A stretch of 64,000 bases of DNA from an uncultured Bacteroidota bacterium (GCA_903847205.1 CAINDA010000064.1:124001-188000), one strand, 5' to 3'. Counted from the stretch's first letter, positions 8,819-16,570 are shown. The notes: a model not told the origin generated them from the letters alone. Program-made: numbers and translations.

Positions 8819-10810
8819 ATGAACAAATTTGAAGCGTTAGGCTTTAACAATGCTATTGTTAAGGCAGTAACAGAATTGGGTTTCGAAACCCCAACCCCTA
8901 TCCAGGAAAAAGTAATTCCTGCATTATTAAAAGGTGATACCGACCTAGTTGCTTTGGCACAAACCGGAACAGGAAAAACTGCAGCCTTCGGACTGCCTTT
9001 GACTCACCTCCTTGATTTTACTTCACGCGATACACAGGCAGTTATCATCTGCCCTACACGTGAATTGTGTATGCAGATTACACGCGACTTACAGAGCTAT
9101 ACCAAATACATCGACGGTGCTAATATTGTTGCTATATACGGCGGCGCCAGCATCGACAATCAATCACGCGACATAAAAAAAGGCGCTCAGATAGTTGTTG
9201 CAACCCCGGGACGGTTGAATGATATGATTGACCGCAGACGGGTTAATTTAAGCAAAGTGCGTTATGCCGTGCTTGATGAGGCTGATGAAATGCTGAACAT
9301 GGGCTTTAAAGAAGATTTAGACACCATTCTTTCACAGACACCGGAAGAAAAAAACACATGGTTGTTTTCAGCCACAATGCCTGATGAAGTATTGCGCATT
9401 TCTAAAAATTACATGACCAGCCCTATTGAAATTACCGCAGGTACAAAAAATGCAGGCAACGAAAATATCGAACACGTTTATTATATTGTACATGCAAGAG
9501 ATAAATACCCTGCTCTTAAACGTATCGCGGATTCTAATCCTGATATTTTTGCAATTGTATTCTGCCGTACCCGTCTTGAAACGCAGGAAATTGCTGACAA
9601 ATTAATTAAAGACGGTTATAATGCCGATGCCCTTCATGGTGATTTATCACAGTCGCAGCGCGACCATGTTATGAAACGCTACCGCAGCCGTTCGCTTCAG
9701 ATGCTTGTTGCTACTGATGTTGCAGCACGCGGAATTGATGTACAGGATGTAACACACGTTATTAACTATGCATTACCTGATGAGATAGAAAACTATACTC
9801 ACCGCAGCGGACGTACTGCACGTGCCGGAAAAACTGGTGTTTCCATTGCTATCATTAACATGAAAGAAGTCGGCAAGATCAGAATAATCGAGAGACTTAT
9901 TAAAAAGAAATTTACTCAAGGTACTGTCCCTACAGGATTTCAGGCTTGCGAAACTCAGCTTTTCAGTTTAGTGAAAAAGGTACATGAAGTAGAAGTAAAT
10001 GAAAAAGCGATTGAAGCTTACATGCCTAAAATTTACGAAGAGTTGAAAGACCTAACTAAAGAGGACATCATCAAACGCTTTGTTTCTACTGAGTTTAACC
10101 GCTTTTTAGATTATTATAAAAATGCACCAGATTTGAATGCTGCTACAGGCAGAGACAGAGAGCGTGCAAGTGTTTCTGTAAAAGGCATCACAAAATTATT
10201 CATCAACTTAGGTGAATTGGATAATCTGGACAGCAGCACAATGAAAGAATACATCAGCGAAGTTTCTGGTGTTGATATGAATTCAATTGTTACAATTGAT
10301 GTGAAAAGCAGTTTTTCATTTGTTGAAGTAAAAACAGAAGCCGCTGAAGTCATTACAGGGACATTTAAAAATATTAAATACAACAACCGCAGCGTACGCA
10401 TTGAATCACGAGGAGACAGCAGCGTAGAAAAACGTTCATACGGCACCGGCGGAAGCGCTAACGGTTACGGCGAACGCAAAAGCTACGGCGACCGCTCAAG
10501 CAGAGGTGGAGAAAGAAGCAGCGACAGAGGCGGCCATTCATCAAGAAACAGCGGCGGGTACGGCGAAAGAAAAAGTTACGGCGGAGGCTCCGGATCAGGC
10601 GAACGCAGAAGTTACAGCGATCGTTCAGAGAGAAGCAGCTATGCGAAAAACAGCGCTGACAGCGGAAACTCAACCGGAGAGCGCAAAACTTACAGCGACC
10701 GATCGGAACGTTCTGATAAAGCAGGTCATTCAAAAAATACCAGCGAGTCGTCAGGTACTGACAGAAAAAGTAATTTCACCCGCGAAAAACGTCCGAGAAA
10801 AAACTTTTAA
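8819..10810 (+). CDS. deaD: DEAD-box ATP-dependent RNA helicase (DeaD/CsdA type)
   Basis: 663 residues. All core motifs are present: Q motif GFETPTPIQ (21-29), AQTGTGKT (47-54), PTRELCMQ, TPGRLNDMI, VLDEADEML, FSATMP, VFCRTRLETQ, ATDVAARGID and HRSGRTARAGK. After the core, residues about 450-540 form a DbpA/CsdA-type RNA-binding domain (GITKLFINLGELDNLDSS, then a beta strand ending VRIE). The last 120 residues are an Arg/Gly/Ser-rich tail with recurring GERKSYGDRS-like units. The protein should unwind structured RNA during ribosome assembly and at low temperature. It is monocistronic, with a long leader and a strong terminator. Family assignment is very secure. Confidence 0.95.
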   Translation: MNKFEALGFNNAIVKAVTELGFETPTPIQEKVIPALLKGDTDLVALAQTGTGKTAAFGLPLTHLLDFTSRDTQAVIICPTRELCMQITRDLQSYTKYIDGANIVAIYGGASIDNQSRDIKKGAQIVVATPGRLNDMIDRRRVNLSKVRYAVLDEADEMLNMGFKEDLDTILSQTPEEKNTWLFSATMPDEVLRISKNYMTSPIEITAGTKNAGNENIEHVYYIVHARDKYPALKRIADSNPDIFAIVFCRTRLETQEIADKLIKDGYNADALHGDLSQSQRDHVMKRYRSRSLQMLVATDVAARGIDVQDVTHVINYALPDEIENYTHRSGRTARAGKTGVSIAIINMKEVGKIRIIERLIKKKFTQGTVPTGFQACETQLFSLVKKVHEVEVNEKAIEAYMPKIYEELKDLTKEDIIKRFVSTEFNRFLDYYKNAPDLNAATGRDRERASVSVKGITKLFINLGELDNLDSSTMKEYISEVSGVDMNSIVTIDVKSSFSFVEVKTEAAEVITGTFKNIKYNNRSVRIESRGDSSVEKRSYGTGGSANGYGERKSYGDRSSRGGERSSDRGGHSSRNSGGYGERKSYGGGSGSGERRSYSDRSERSSYAKNSADSGNSTGERKTYSDRSERSDKAGHSKNTSESSGTDRKSNFTREKRPRKNF

Positions 10811-10865
10811 TCTCTGAATCTTTCATTACTCTTCTTTTGGTAGAGATGAATAAACTAGTAAAAAT

Positions 10866-10903
10866 AAAAAAGGTGTTCTTCATTTGAAGAACACCTTTTT
10901 TTT
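10866..10903 (+). terminator. Strong Rho-independent terminator
   Basis: A perfect 12-bp stem (AGGTGTTCTTCA/TGAAGAACACCT) with a short loop is flanked by A-run and T-run. It may act in both directions. Confidence 0.9.
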
Positions 10904-11004
10904 GTGAGCTTAACCGTTACAATGAACTTATTTCAGGGGCTTTTTGTTTCTTGAATGCTGAAACAAGTTCAGGTTGATAATATTCTTTTATACTTCCCTC
11001 CCCA

Positions 11005-11064
11005 CTTTCTCGACTCCGCTCGAAATGACAACGCGCTAAGCCATTTCGAGCGGAGTCGAGAAAG
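11005..11064. repeat. 23-bp perfect inverted repeat (REP-like)
   Basis: The left arm 11005-11027 and right arm 11042-11064 are exact reverse complements around a 14-nt loop; the core is CTCGACTCCGCTCG. GC content is higher than the surroundings. It lies just beyond the end of the sulfur operon and there is no T run, so it looks like a dispersed palindrome rather than a simple terminator. Confidence 0.8.
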
Positions 11065-11097
11065 CGTGGCAGCTTATCTCTGCCTTTAAATACCCAG

Positions 11098-11814
11098 CTA
11101 CGGTTTATTGATTTGGCTTACTATCTCGGCTTTGTCGATATAGCCGGTATTTGACCATGCCAGGGTTTGGTTTTTATAAAGCAGCAAAGCAGGCAGTCCT
11201 TCAATTTTCAGTTCTTTACATAGCGCCTTATTGTCATCAGCATTGATGCGGATTACTTCCACTTTGTCTGACTGCTCTTTTGAAATTTCTTCCAAATAAG
11301 GTTTGATTCTTTTGCATGGAGCGCACCAGTCGGCATAAAAATCTATCAGAATTAATTTTCCGGGTTTGAGCTGTTCATCAAACTGCTGTTTAGTCATTCC
11401 TTTTGAAACCCCAACAGTTTCGGAAGTTTCCGGAAGACCGGAAGCTCTCCATTTCATAATGCCCCCTTTAAGTTCATATACTCCCATAAATCCTTCGGAC
11501 CGCATTTTATCTGCAGCAACAGAACTCCGTCCCCCGCTTAAACAGTAAACAAAAGCAGGTTTGGATTTATCCAGCGATGCAATCTGCCTGTCAAAATCAT
11601 TTCCATTCCAGTCTATATTTTTTGCATTGGGCAGATGTCCCTTTGCAAACTCTTCCGGCGTGCGGACATCAATTAGCTGCGATGACGGCTCCTTTATTTT
11701 TTCAGAAAATTCTGCAGCTGAAAGATCTGTTTTCGCGCTTTCTTTATGCCCGCCTGTGCAGCTGCTTAATAAAACAGCAACGAAGGCAATACTGATAACC
11801 AGGTATTTTTTCAT
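11098..11814 (-). CDS. Rhodanese-thioredoxin fusion lipoprotein
   Basis: 238 residues from the ATG at 11814. An upstream in-frame start at 11886 would add 24 residues without a signal and overlap the thioredoxin gene, so it is rejected. MKKYLVISIAFVAVLLSSC is a lipoprotein signal. Residues about 30-125 form a rhodanese domain with active-site CLSGGRSS. Residues about 135-238 form a thioredoxin domain with WCAPC. The protein is likely anchored on the periplasmic side and could move persulfide sulfur between the two cysteines of one chain. It is the last gene of the operon, 5 bp after thioredoxin. Rhodanese and thioredoxin partnership is known; this membrane-anchored fusion is less common. Confidence 0.88.
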   Translation of the reverse strand: MKKYLVISIAFVAVLLSSCTGGHKESAKTDLSAAEFSEKIKEPSSQLIDVRTPEEFAKGHLPNAKNIDWNGNDFDRQIASLDKSKPAFVYCLSGGRSSVAADKMRSEGFMGVYELKGGIMKWRASGLPETSETVGVSKGMTKQQFDEQLKPGKLILIDFYADWCAPCKRIKPYLEEISKEQSDKVEVIRINADDNKALCKELKIEGLPALLLYKNQTLAWSNTGYIDKAEIVSQINKP

Positions 11815-11819
11815 TTTAT

Positions 11820-12122
11820 TTAATTTGAATGCTGCTGAATAATCTGCTGAAGCTCTTTGGCTGAGACCACTCCCGACTGCCGCCATTTTATTTCTCCCTT
11901 TTGAAAAAGGATCAGCGTAGGCACTCCCTGTATTTTATAGGCATTGGAGACTTTAGGATTTTTGTCAACATCAATTTTTATAATTGTTGCTTTGCTGCCG
12001 ATAGTATTTTTTAATTCTTCCAATATCGGCTTCATCATTTTGCATGGCCCGCACCATTCAGCTGAGAAATCAACCAATGTAGGGGTTTCGCTTTTTATTA
12101 TTTCTGAAAAATTCGCTGTCAT
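11820..12122 (-). CDS. trxA: Thioredoxin
   Basis: 100 residues, with [14 protein letters not shown] carrying the canonical WCGPC and the cis-proline segment [11 protein letters not shown]. It lacks a signal peptide and so is cytoplasmic. It lies 4 bp after the OsmC gene and 5 bp before the rhodanese-thioredoxin fusion. In this setting it may reduce persulfidated rhodaneses and release sulfide, but a general reductase role is possible. Confidence 0.93.
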   Translation of the reverse strand: MTANFSEIIKSETPTLVDFSAEWCGPCKMMKPILEELKNTIGSKATIIKIDVDKNPKVSNAYKIQGVPTLILFQKGEIKWRQSGVVSAKELQQIIQQHSN

Positions 12123-12126
12123 TTTT

Positions 12127-12558
12127 TTAAAATTTTATTGTTGTAATCAGTGATACTTTTGATTTTATTGAATTAGAAATTAAACAAGCGGTTTCTGATT
12201 TCTGCAATATTCTCTCTGCTCTTTCTTTGTCGGCTTCTTTAGCAATAACCAATACCGGTTCGAGCTGTATTTCTGTCATTAAATATTTTCCTTCTATCTG
12301 TTCCAGCTTTCCTTTAGCGGAGCAGTTAAAACTCAGAAATTCTAATTTTGAATTTTCGGCAACAGCTAAAAAGGTTGTCATATAACAGCTGTTTACAGAA
12401 GCTGTAAGTAAATGCTCGGGTGACCAGATATTTTCAACTCCCTTGGGAAAGGGCGGAGGAGTGGCTACCTGAATCTTATCAGTTAATTCAGGAGATGACA
12501 TTTCACCTTTTCTATCTGCAGTCCAGACCAGATTTACGTTATAATAATGTGCTTCCAT
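12127..12558 (-). CDS. OsmC/Ohr family thiol peroxidase-like protein
   Basis: 143 residues, usual for the family. The two conserved cysteines occur in [14 protein letters not shown] and in [13 protein letters not shown], the pattern of OsmC-type hydroperoxide reductases. The N-terminal beta strands include [13 protein letters not shown]. The predicted job is thiol-dependent reduction of organic hydroperoxides, with electrons perhaps from the co-encoded thioredoxin. Family members also react with sulfane sulfur in some organisms, which would fit the rhodanese neighbours. Gaps are 14 bp upstream and 4 bp downstream. Confidence 0.88.
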   Translation of the reverse strand: MEAHYYNVNLVWTADRKGEMSSPELTDKIQVATPPPFPKGVENIWSPEHLLTASVNSCYMTTFLAVAENSKLEFLSFNCSAKGKLEQIEGKYLMTEIQLEPVLVIAKEADKERAERILQKSETACLISNSIKSKVSLITTIKF

Positions 12559-12572
12559 TTTTTGCTTTGTTT

Positions 12573-12821
12573 TTAGTTTGTTTTAATTTCTTCGAAGGAT
12601 ACGTCTTCAATTTCATCCGTTTTATTTTTTGTTACCGGAACAGAACATCCATTAGCTCCGCAGCAGCCGGTATTTGTTACAGCCTGAAACAAAAAGAATG
12701 CAGCTATTGCACCCGAAAGGGCATCGCTTGTTTCAACTGCCTGGATGGCAATAACAATTCCGAATCCTAAGCGAAGCCAGCGTATAAAATTCCAGCCCGT
12801 AAAAAGTGTCTGAATTATCAT
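12573..12821 (-). CDS. Small YgaP/DUF2892-like membrane protein
   Basis: 82 residues. The N-terminus FIRWLRLGFGIVIAIQAVET begins one hydrophobic hairpin. After it comes TNTGCCGANGCSVP with three cysteines, then an acidic tail. Fusions of this kind of membrane hairpin to a rhodanese domain are known (YgaP); here the two parts are separate genes that overlap by 4 bp (ATGA). It may anchor or receive sulfur from the rhodanese. The cysteine cluster is a likely sulfur or metal site, by inference. Confidence 0.75.
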   Translation of the reverse strand: MIIQTLFTGWNFIRWLRLGFGIVIAIQAVETSDALSGAIAAFFLFQAVTNTGCCGANGCSVPVTKNKTDEIEDVSFEEIKTN

Positions 12822-13135
12822 CTTAACTTATTTTGCAGACTGCTCCATCCTCCGCCATTGTAAACTTCGGTGTAGCCGTTTGATTTTAAAATGCTTTTTG
12901 CGGATGCACTCCGCATGCCTGATGCACAGCAGGTAATAATGGGTTTGTTTTTTTCTTTGAGTTTGGATAAGTTGCTGCTCAATTGGTCAACAGGTATGTT
13001 CATTGAACCTTTGATATGCCCTCCGGAGTATTCGCCTTTGCTGCGGACATCCAAAACTATTGCACCATGTTTTACTAAATCGGCGTAGTCCACTTTTGGA
13101 CCAAGACCGAATAAATTTTTTAATGTGTTTATCAT
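12818..13135 (-). CDS. Rhodanese-like sulfurtransferase
   Basis: 105 residues, a single rhodanese domain. VLDVRSKGEYSGGHIKGSMN is the substrate-side loop and ITCCASGMRSASA the active-site loop, with tandem cysteines. There is no signal peptide, so it is cytoplasmic. The stop overlaps the start of the next gene by 4 bp and the previous gene ends 4 bp upstream, so translation is probably coupled. Confidence 0.9.
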   Translation of the reverse strand: MINTLKNLFGLGPKVDYADLVKHGAIVLDVRSKGEYSGGHIKGSMNIPVDQLSSNLSKLKEKNKPIITCCASGMRSASAKSILKSNGYTEVYNGGGWSSLQNKLR

Positions 13136-13139
13136 TTTA

Positions 13140-13424
13140 TTAAAGTGTTTGAGATTGATACTGATTTACATCCAGCCATGAGCCGCCATTATAACATTCA
13201 ATGCCCTGCTGAGTAAGATAGTTGTGTGCCTGTCCGCTGCGCCCTCCTGAAGCACAGCACAATATCAAAGGTATCTGCATGCTTTTTAATTCTTCCATCC
13301 GCTGCGGAATTTCCTGCAGTGGAATATTGATAGAGCCGGTCACACTACCGCCTGCAAATTCGCCTGGTGTGCGCACATCCACTATAGTGCCTTTTTTTTC
13401 TTTGATGATTTTTTCGATGTTCAT
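13140..13424 (-). CDS. Rhodanese-like sulfurtransferase
   Basis: 94 residues from the ATG at 13424. VDVRTPGEFAGGSVTGSINI and the active-site loop LCCASGGRSGQA identify a single-domain rhodanese paralogous to the next gene. An in-frame ATG at 13481 would add 19 basic residues and shorten the gap to the HMA gene from 68 to 11 bp. I prefer 13424 because the extension has no counterpart in the paralog and the A-rich run before 13424 resembles the other starts here. Both starts remain possible. Confidence 0.88.
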   Translation of the reverse strand: MNIEKIIKEKKGTIVDVRTPGEFAGGSVTGSINIPLQEIPQRMEELKSMQIPLILCCASGGRSGQAHNYLTQQGIECYNGGSWLDVNQYQSQTL

Positions 13425-13492
13425 TTTACTTTTCTTTAGAGTTTTTAATTTTAGAAAGCCGAAAGCTTTTATCAATTTCATTTGTCAGAGCC

Positions 13493-13705
13493 TTACTGCG
13501 TTTGAGCAGTTTCAGGATAACCGATTGAAAGAAGCTTATTTATAATTACAGCTCTTTCAATATTATCGGAGGATACTTTTATCTTCCTCTTTTCAATGTC
13601 TACGTCCACACTTTTTACACCTTCTAAGCTTAGCAATTCTTTTTTAATTGTATCGGCACATCCGCTGCATTTTATGTTTGCTGCAATTATTTCTTCAGTT
13701 TTCAT
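13493..13705 (-). CDS. Heavy-metal-associated (HMA) domain protein
   Basis: 70 residues with the ferredoxin-like HMA fold. The metal motif is IKCSGCADT (CxxC), followed by LEGVKSVDVDIEKRKIKV. Single-domain HMA proteins of this size are CopZ-like copper chaperones. Its position between a Cys-containing small membrane protein and rhodaneses could mean copper or other soft-metal handling linked to sulfur. It overlaps the upstream gene by 11 bp. Confidence 0.85.
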   Translation of the reverse strand: MKTEEIIAANIKCSGCADTIKKELLSLEGVKSVDVDIEKRKIKVSSDNIERAVIINKLLSIGYPETAQTQ

Positions 13706-13880
13706 TTTTTTTAAATGTATTTAGTGCTAATCCTCCCATCAATGCACCGTACAGTGTGCTGTTCAATGGCTTAGAGGTGATGACGCAGGTTCCGCTGGCA
13801 CAGCCGATAAAATGATAATAGAGATAGCCGCCGGCTGCACCAATGATTATTCCTATTAACGTGAGTTTATATTTGTACAT
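13695..13880 (-). CDS. DUF6132-like small membrane protein
   Basis: 61 residues from the ATG at 13880. One glycine-rich membrane segment (IGIIIGAAGGYLYYHFIG) is followed by CASGTCVITSKPLNSTLYGA, with a Cys-x4-Cys pair. The family is widespread in Bacteroidota next to rhodaneses and heavy-metal genes; no function is established to my knowledge. An in-frame ATG at 13919 is unlikely because a good -7 promoter element (13898-13905) lies inside that extension. It is the first gene of the eight-gene operon down to 11098. Confidence 0.75.
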   Translation of the reverse strand: MYKYKLTLIGIIIGAAGGYLYYHFIGCASGTCVITSKPLNSTLYGALMGGLALNTFKKNEN

Positions 13881-13897
13881 TTTTTTATTTGTTACGA

Positions 13898-13941
13898 CAA
13901 AGATAGTTGCTGTTTTCATCCTGCACAGTGACTTTTGTTAC
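13898..13941 (-). promoter_or_regulatory. Promoter of the sulfur-thiol operon with Crp/Fnr-like operator
   Basis: On the minus strand TATCTTTG occupies 13905-13898, a perfect -7 element; the start would be near 13894. There is no good -33 element. Instead an inverted repeat, GTGAC-TTTT-GTTAC on the plus strand, lies at 13928-13941. Its centre is about 40 nt upstream of the predicted start, where class II Crp/Fnr activators bind. A Crp/Fnr regulator is encoded 0.9 kb away. Confidence 0.6.
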
Positions 13942-14055
13942 ATAGTGTAATTATTTATTGCAGTCTTAAAAAAAAACTACAAATATCAGTCGCAGATTCA
14001 CAGATTTTATAATTATGTTGAAGCAATTCTGATTTCAAGAAAAACTCTTATTGGG

Positions 14056-14160
14056 GGCGTCATTGCGAGGCCTCTTCGCAGAAAGGGCGTGGCAATCGCA
14101 AACAAGCATTTGCTACTGGTTTGAGATTACTTCAGTCGTACCTCCTTCGCAATGACGCTC
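14056..14160. repeat. Dispersed palindromic element (GTCATTGCGAGG type)
   Basis: The ends GCGTCATTGCGA (from 14057) and TCGCAATGACGC (to 14158) are inverted, with further inner pairing (GTGGCAATC against GAGATTACTTC). The sequence matches a mobile-looking palindrome I know from many Bacteroidota and other bacterial genomes. It sits between DUF302 and the sulfur operon promoter. Confidence 0.75.
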
Positions 14161-14181
14161 TAAATTTGAAGATGTGATTAT

Positions 14182-14568
14182 TTACAGACTTTCAATTACT
14201 TTACTCAGCTTTTCTCCCACCTGTGCAGCTATTTTGATAAGATCATTGTTTTTTACCGCTGTCATTGAAGCGGCGGGATCAACAGCCGTAACTTCTACCG
14301 TTCCGTTTTCATGTTCCTGAACAATTACATTACATGGAAGCATTGTACCTATATTATCTTCCAGCTTTACTGCTTTAAGAGCGAAATGAGGATTGCAGGC
14401 GCCAAGGATACGGTATTTCTTGAAATCAATATCAAGTTTCTTTTTAAATGTTTCCTTCATATCAATTTCAGTGATTATTCCGAAACCTTCTTTTTTCAAC
14501 TCTTCTGTAAGTCTTGCAATTGCTGTGTCAAAATTATAGTTGACAATTTTTGAAAAATAGTAAGCCAT
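14182..14568 (-). CDS. DUF302 domain protein
   Basis: 128 residues, a complete DUF302 domain: it begins SKIVNYNFDTAIARLTEELK and contains RILGACNPHFALKAV and TMLPCNVIVQE. The fold is known, but the function is not well established; related proteins occur with sulfur oxidation and metal genes. There is no signal peptide. It is flanked by two dispersed palindromes, so it is probably a separate transcript from both the downstream sulfur operon and the upstream regulator. Confidence 0.88.
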   Translation of the reverse strand: MAYYFSKIVNYNFDTAIARLTEELKKEGFGIITEIDMKETFKKKLDIDFKKYRILGACNPHFALKAVKLEDNIGTMLPCNVIVQEHENGTVEVTAVDPAASMTAVKNNDLIKIAAQVGEKLSKVIESL

Positions 14569-14616
14569 TTTTATATTTGTTTTTTTATGTTAAAAAATTA
14601 CTATTCAAAAGTCCAC

Positions 14617-14715
14617 AGTGTCATTCCGAATGGCTTTTCGCCAGGAGGAATCTCATTAATCGATAGCACTTTTATTAATTAGAACAAGATCCCTCACAAA
14701 AGTTCGGGATGACAG
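14617..14715. repeat. Dispersed palindromic element (GTCATTCCGAA type)
   Basis: GTCATTCCGAATG at 14619 and TTCGGGATGACAG at 14703 form the outer arms; GGAATCT and AGATCCC form inner arms. It belongs to a different family from the element at 14056. Confidence 0.7.
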
Positions 14716-14755
14716 CGAGGGTGTGACTTACGATGCGAGATTCAAAATATAAATC

Positions 14756-15379
14756 TCAAATAATAAGCGTAATTTTATTTCTGCCCAATGTTACAAGGCC
14801 TTTATCTTCCATCTGCTTGAGCAGGCGGGAAACCACTACCCTTGCAGTTCCTAACTCATTGGCTATTTGTTCGTGCGTAACAGCAAGGGTTTTGCTTTTT
14901 GTGAGGGCGCATTTTGTTTTTATGAAATTCAAAAGCCGCTCGTCCATTTTTTTAAAAGCAACGGCATTAACCACTTCCAGTAATTCTTCGAAACGCTTGT
15001 GATACAAACGGAAAATATAGTCGAGCCATTCGGGGAATTCTTTAATGAGCAGACTCACTTTATCGATAGGGATAAAAAGAATTTCAGTTTCTTCTTCGGC
15101 AACCGCTTTTACTTTGCTTGTATCGTGGTGCAAACCGCCTAAAAACGACATGATGCAGCTTTCGCCGGCTTTTATATAATACAGCAGAATTTCTCTGCCG
15201 TCTTCATCGGTGCGCATCACGCGTATGCTGCCGCGTGTTACAATAGGAATCGCTTTTATGTAAGCGTTTTCATTTAAAATAATATCCCCTTCCGAAAATG
15301 TTTTTCCATTTCCGTAAGAGGATAGTTTTTCTTTTATTTCAGGAGAAGATTGAAACTCGATTATATTATCTAATTCCAT
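14756..15379 (-). CDS. Crp/Fnr family transcriptional regulator
   Basis: 207 residues. The N-terminal cyclic-nucleotide-binding-type barrel (residues about 25-120) contains GKTFSEGDIIL and EILLYYIKAGESC. The C-terminal winged helix contains VTHEQIANELGTARVVVSRL. There is no cluster of four N-terminal cysteines, so it is not a canonical oxygen-sensing FNR; only two cysteines are present. It lies 8 bp after the SPFH gene in the same direction and is therefore probably in an operon with it. A palindrome fitting this family lies in front of the sulfur operon, so that is its likely target. The effector is unknown. Confidence 0.9.
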   Translation of the reverse strand: MELDNIIEFQSSPEIKEKLSSYGNGKTFSEGDIILNENAYIKAIPIVTRGSIRVMRTDEDGREILLYYIKAGESCIMSFLGGLHHDTSKVKAVAEEETEILFIPIDKVSLLIKEFPEWLDYIFRLYHKRFEELLEVVNAVAFKKMDERLLNFIKTKCALTKSKTLAVTHEQIANELGTARVVVSRLLKQMEDKGLVTLGRNKITLII

Positions 15380-15387
15380 ACTGCAAT

Positions 15388-16338
15388 TTACTGTTTGCCC
15401 GGCGCAGGAACTCTTTTGCCGTCCATAAGCGAACTCATAGCCATCATCTCTTTCATGGTGCGCTGCATGCCGTCGCTGGAGCCGTCTAAGAAAATAACAT
15501 TTCCTTTGCCGTACTCAGCAAAGTTTTTAATGGCTTCTGTCCACATAGAAAATAAAATTACAGAAGTATCTAAATTAGCCTGCTCCATTTCTTTTGCAGC
15601 TTCGCTCATACCTTTGGCCACTTCCTGGCGGAATAATGCAACACCCTGTCCGCGCAGCTGTGCAGCTTCTTTTTCTGCAGTAGCAGCAATACGTGTTGCG
15701 TTACCATCCGCTTCAGCTGATTTTGTTTTTGTGATCAGCAAAGCCTGTCCTTCGTTCTCTGCAGCAGCCTTCAAGTTGTTTGATGCAACCACTCTCGACA
15801 TAGAAAGCATAATGGCTTCATCAAAAGTGATGTCGTTCAACTGCAAATCCTGAAGGTGGTAACCCCACTCTTCTAATATTTTATCAATCTGATCTTTTAC
15901 GTGTTCTGTAATATCTTTACGCAATCCTAAAACTTCAGCCTGCTTTTTAATGGCAACAAATCCGCGGATAGAGCCTTCGATAGTTCTGATGAGGGCCGAC
16001 ATAAAATTTCTTTCGTCAATAAATTTGTAAGCCACATTCATGATGGTTTTTTCATCCTGGTTGAGCACAGAATAAAGCAGCATGGCTTTAAAATAAACAT
16101 TGGCCTGGTCGATGGTGATCGCCTGAAACTCCAACTCTACCGATCGGTTCTGGAAAGAGATGCGTTTGTAAATGGTTTCAATTAAAGGGATTTTCATATT
16201 TAATCCCGGTCCCATGATACGGCGGTACTTGCCGAAAACAGTAACAACGCCGATAGAGCCCTGCGGTACTGTTACAAAAGAAAGTGATAAGATAAGAAGA
16301 ATTAAAACGACTGGAATAATAATCAATGGAGGTATCAT
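15388..16338 (-). CDS. SPFH/stomatin-like (slipin) membrane protein
   Basis: 316 residues from the ATG at 16338. MIPPLIIIPVVLILLILSLS is an N-terminal membrane anchor. VPQGSIGVVTVFGKYRRIMG and FQNRSVELEFQAITIDQANV begin the SPFH domain, and an Ala/Glu-rich coiled coil (AAENEGQALLITKTKSAEAD, EKEAAQLRGQ) follows. Such proteins form large membrane-associated rings and often scaffold proteases. A longer frame reaching into tRNA-Arg is rejected because a perfect -7 promoter element lies at 16364-16371. It is co-directional with the Crp/Fnr gene. Confidence 0.88.
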   Translation of the reverse strand: MIPPLIIIPVVLILLILSLSFVTVPQGSIGVVTVFGKYRRIMGPGLNMKIPLIETIYKRISFQNRSVELEFQAITIDQANVYFKAMLLYSVLNQDEKTIMNVAYKFIDERNFMSALIRTIEGSIRGFVAIKKQAEVLGLRKDITEHVKDQIDKILEEWGYHLQDLQLNDITFDEAIMLSMSRVVASNNLKAAAENEGQALLITKTKSAEADGNATRIAATAEKEAAQLRGQGVALFRQEVAKGMSEAAKEMEQANLDTSVILFSMWTEAIKNFAEYGKGNVIFLDGSSDGMQRTMKEMMAMSSLMDGKRVPAPGKQ

Positions 16339-16363
16339 AGTTTTGTGGTTTAATTGGTTGACG

Positions 16364-16371
16364 CAAAAGTA
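16364..16371 (-). promoter_or_regulatory. -7 promoter element of the SPFH-Crp/Fnr operon
   Basis: TACTTTTG on the minus strand, 26 nt before the chosen ATG. It is divergent from the tRNA-Arg promoter. No clear -33 element. Confidence 0.55.
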
Positions 16372-16455
16372 TTCATAAATAAAATACTGAAGGGCGATAT
16401 TGTTCTTTTTGAAAGAAAATATGAGCCGCCACTTCTGGATATGAGATATTTTGAT

Positions 16456-16463
16456 TATCTTTG
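16456..16463 (+). promoter_or_regulatory. -7 promoter element of tRNA-Arg
   Basis: TATCTTTG, 22 nt before the tRNA; TTCTG near 16433-16437 is an approximate -33 element. Confidence 0.65.
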
Positions 16464-16485
16464 CATCACTTTCAAGAGGAAAAAT

Positions 16486-16559
16486 GGTTGCGTAGCTCAA
16501 CTGAATAGAGCGTCTGACTACGGATCAGAAGGCTAGGGGTTTGAATCCCTTCGCGACCA
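16486..16559 (+). tRNA. tRNA-Arg (anticodon ACG)
   Basis: Acceptor arms GGTTGCG (16486-16492) and CGCGACC (16552-16558) pair with one G-U. Anticodon stem TCTGA/TCAGA encloses CTACGGA; anticodon ACG is at 16520-16522. The T-arm is AGGGGTTTGAATCCCTT. CCA is not encoded. Confidence 0.95.
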
Positions 16560-16570
16560 CAGAAAGAAAA

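Noticed and set aside
10506-10817. Second frame in the 3' end of the helicase gene
   Set aside because: It arises from the repetitive Arg/Gly/Ser-rich tail; the main frame continues to the terminator.
15388-16500. Longer SPFH protein starting inside tRNA-Arg
   Set aside because: The extension crosses the tRNA and two promoters; the ATG at 16338 starts a proper membrane anchor.
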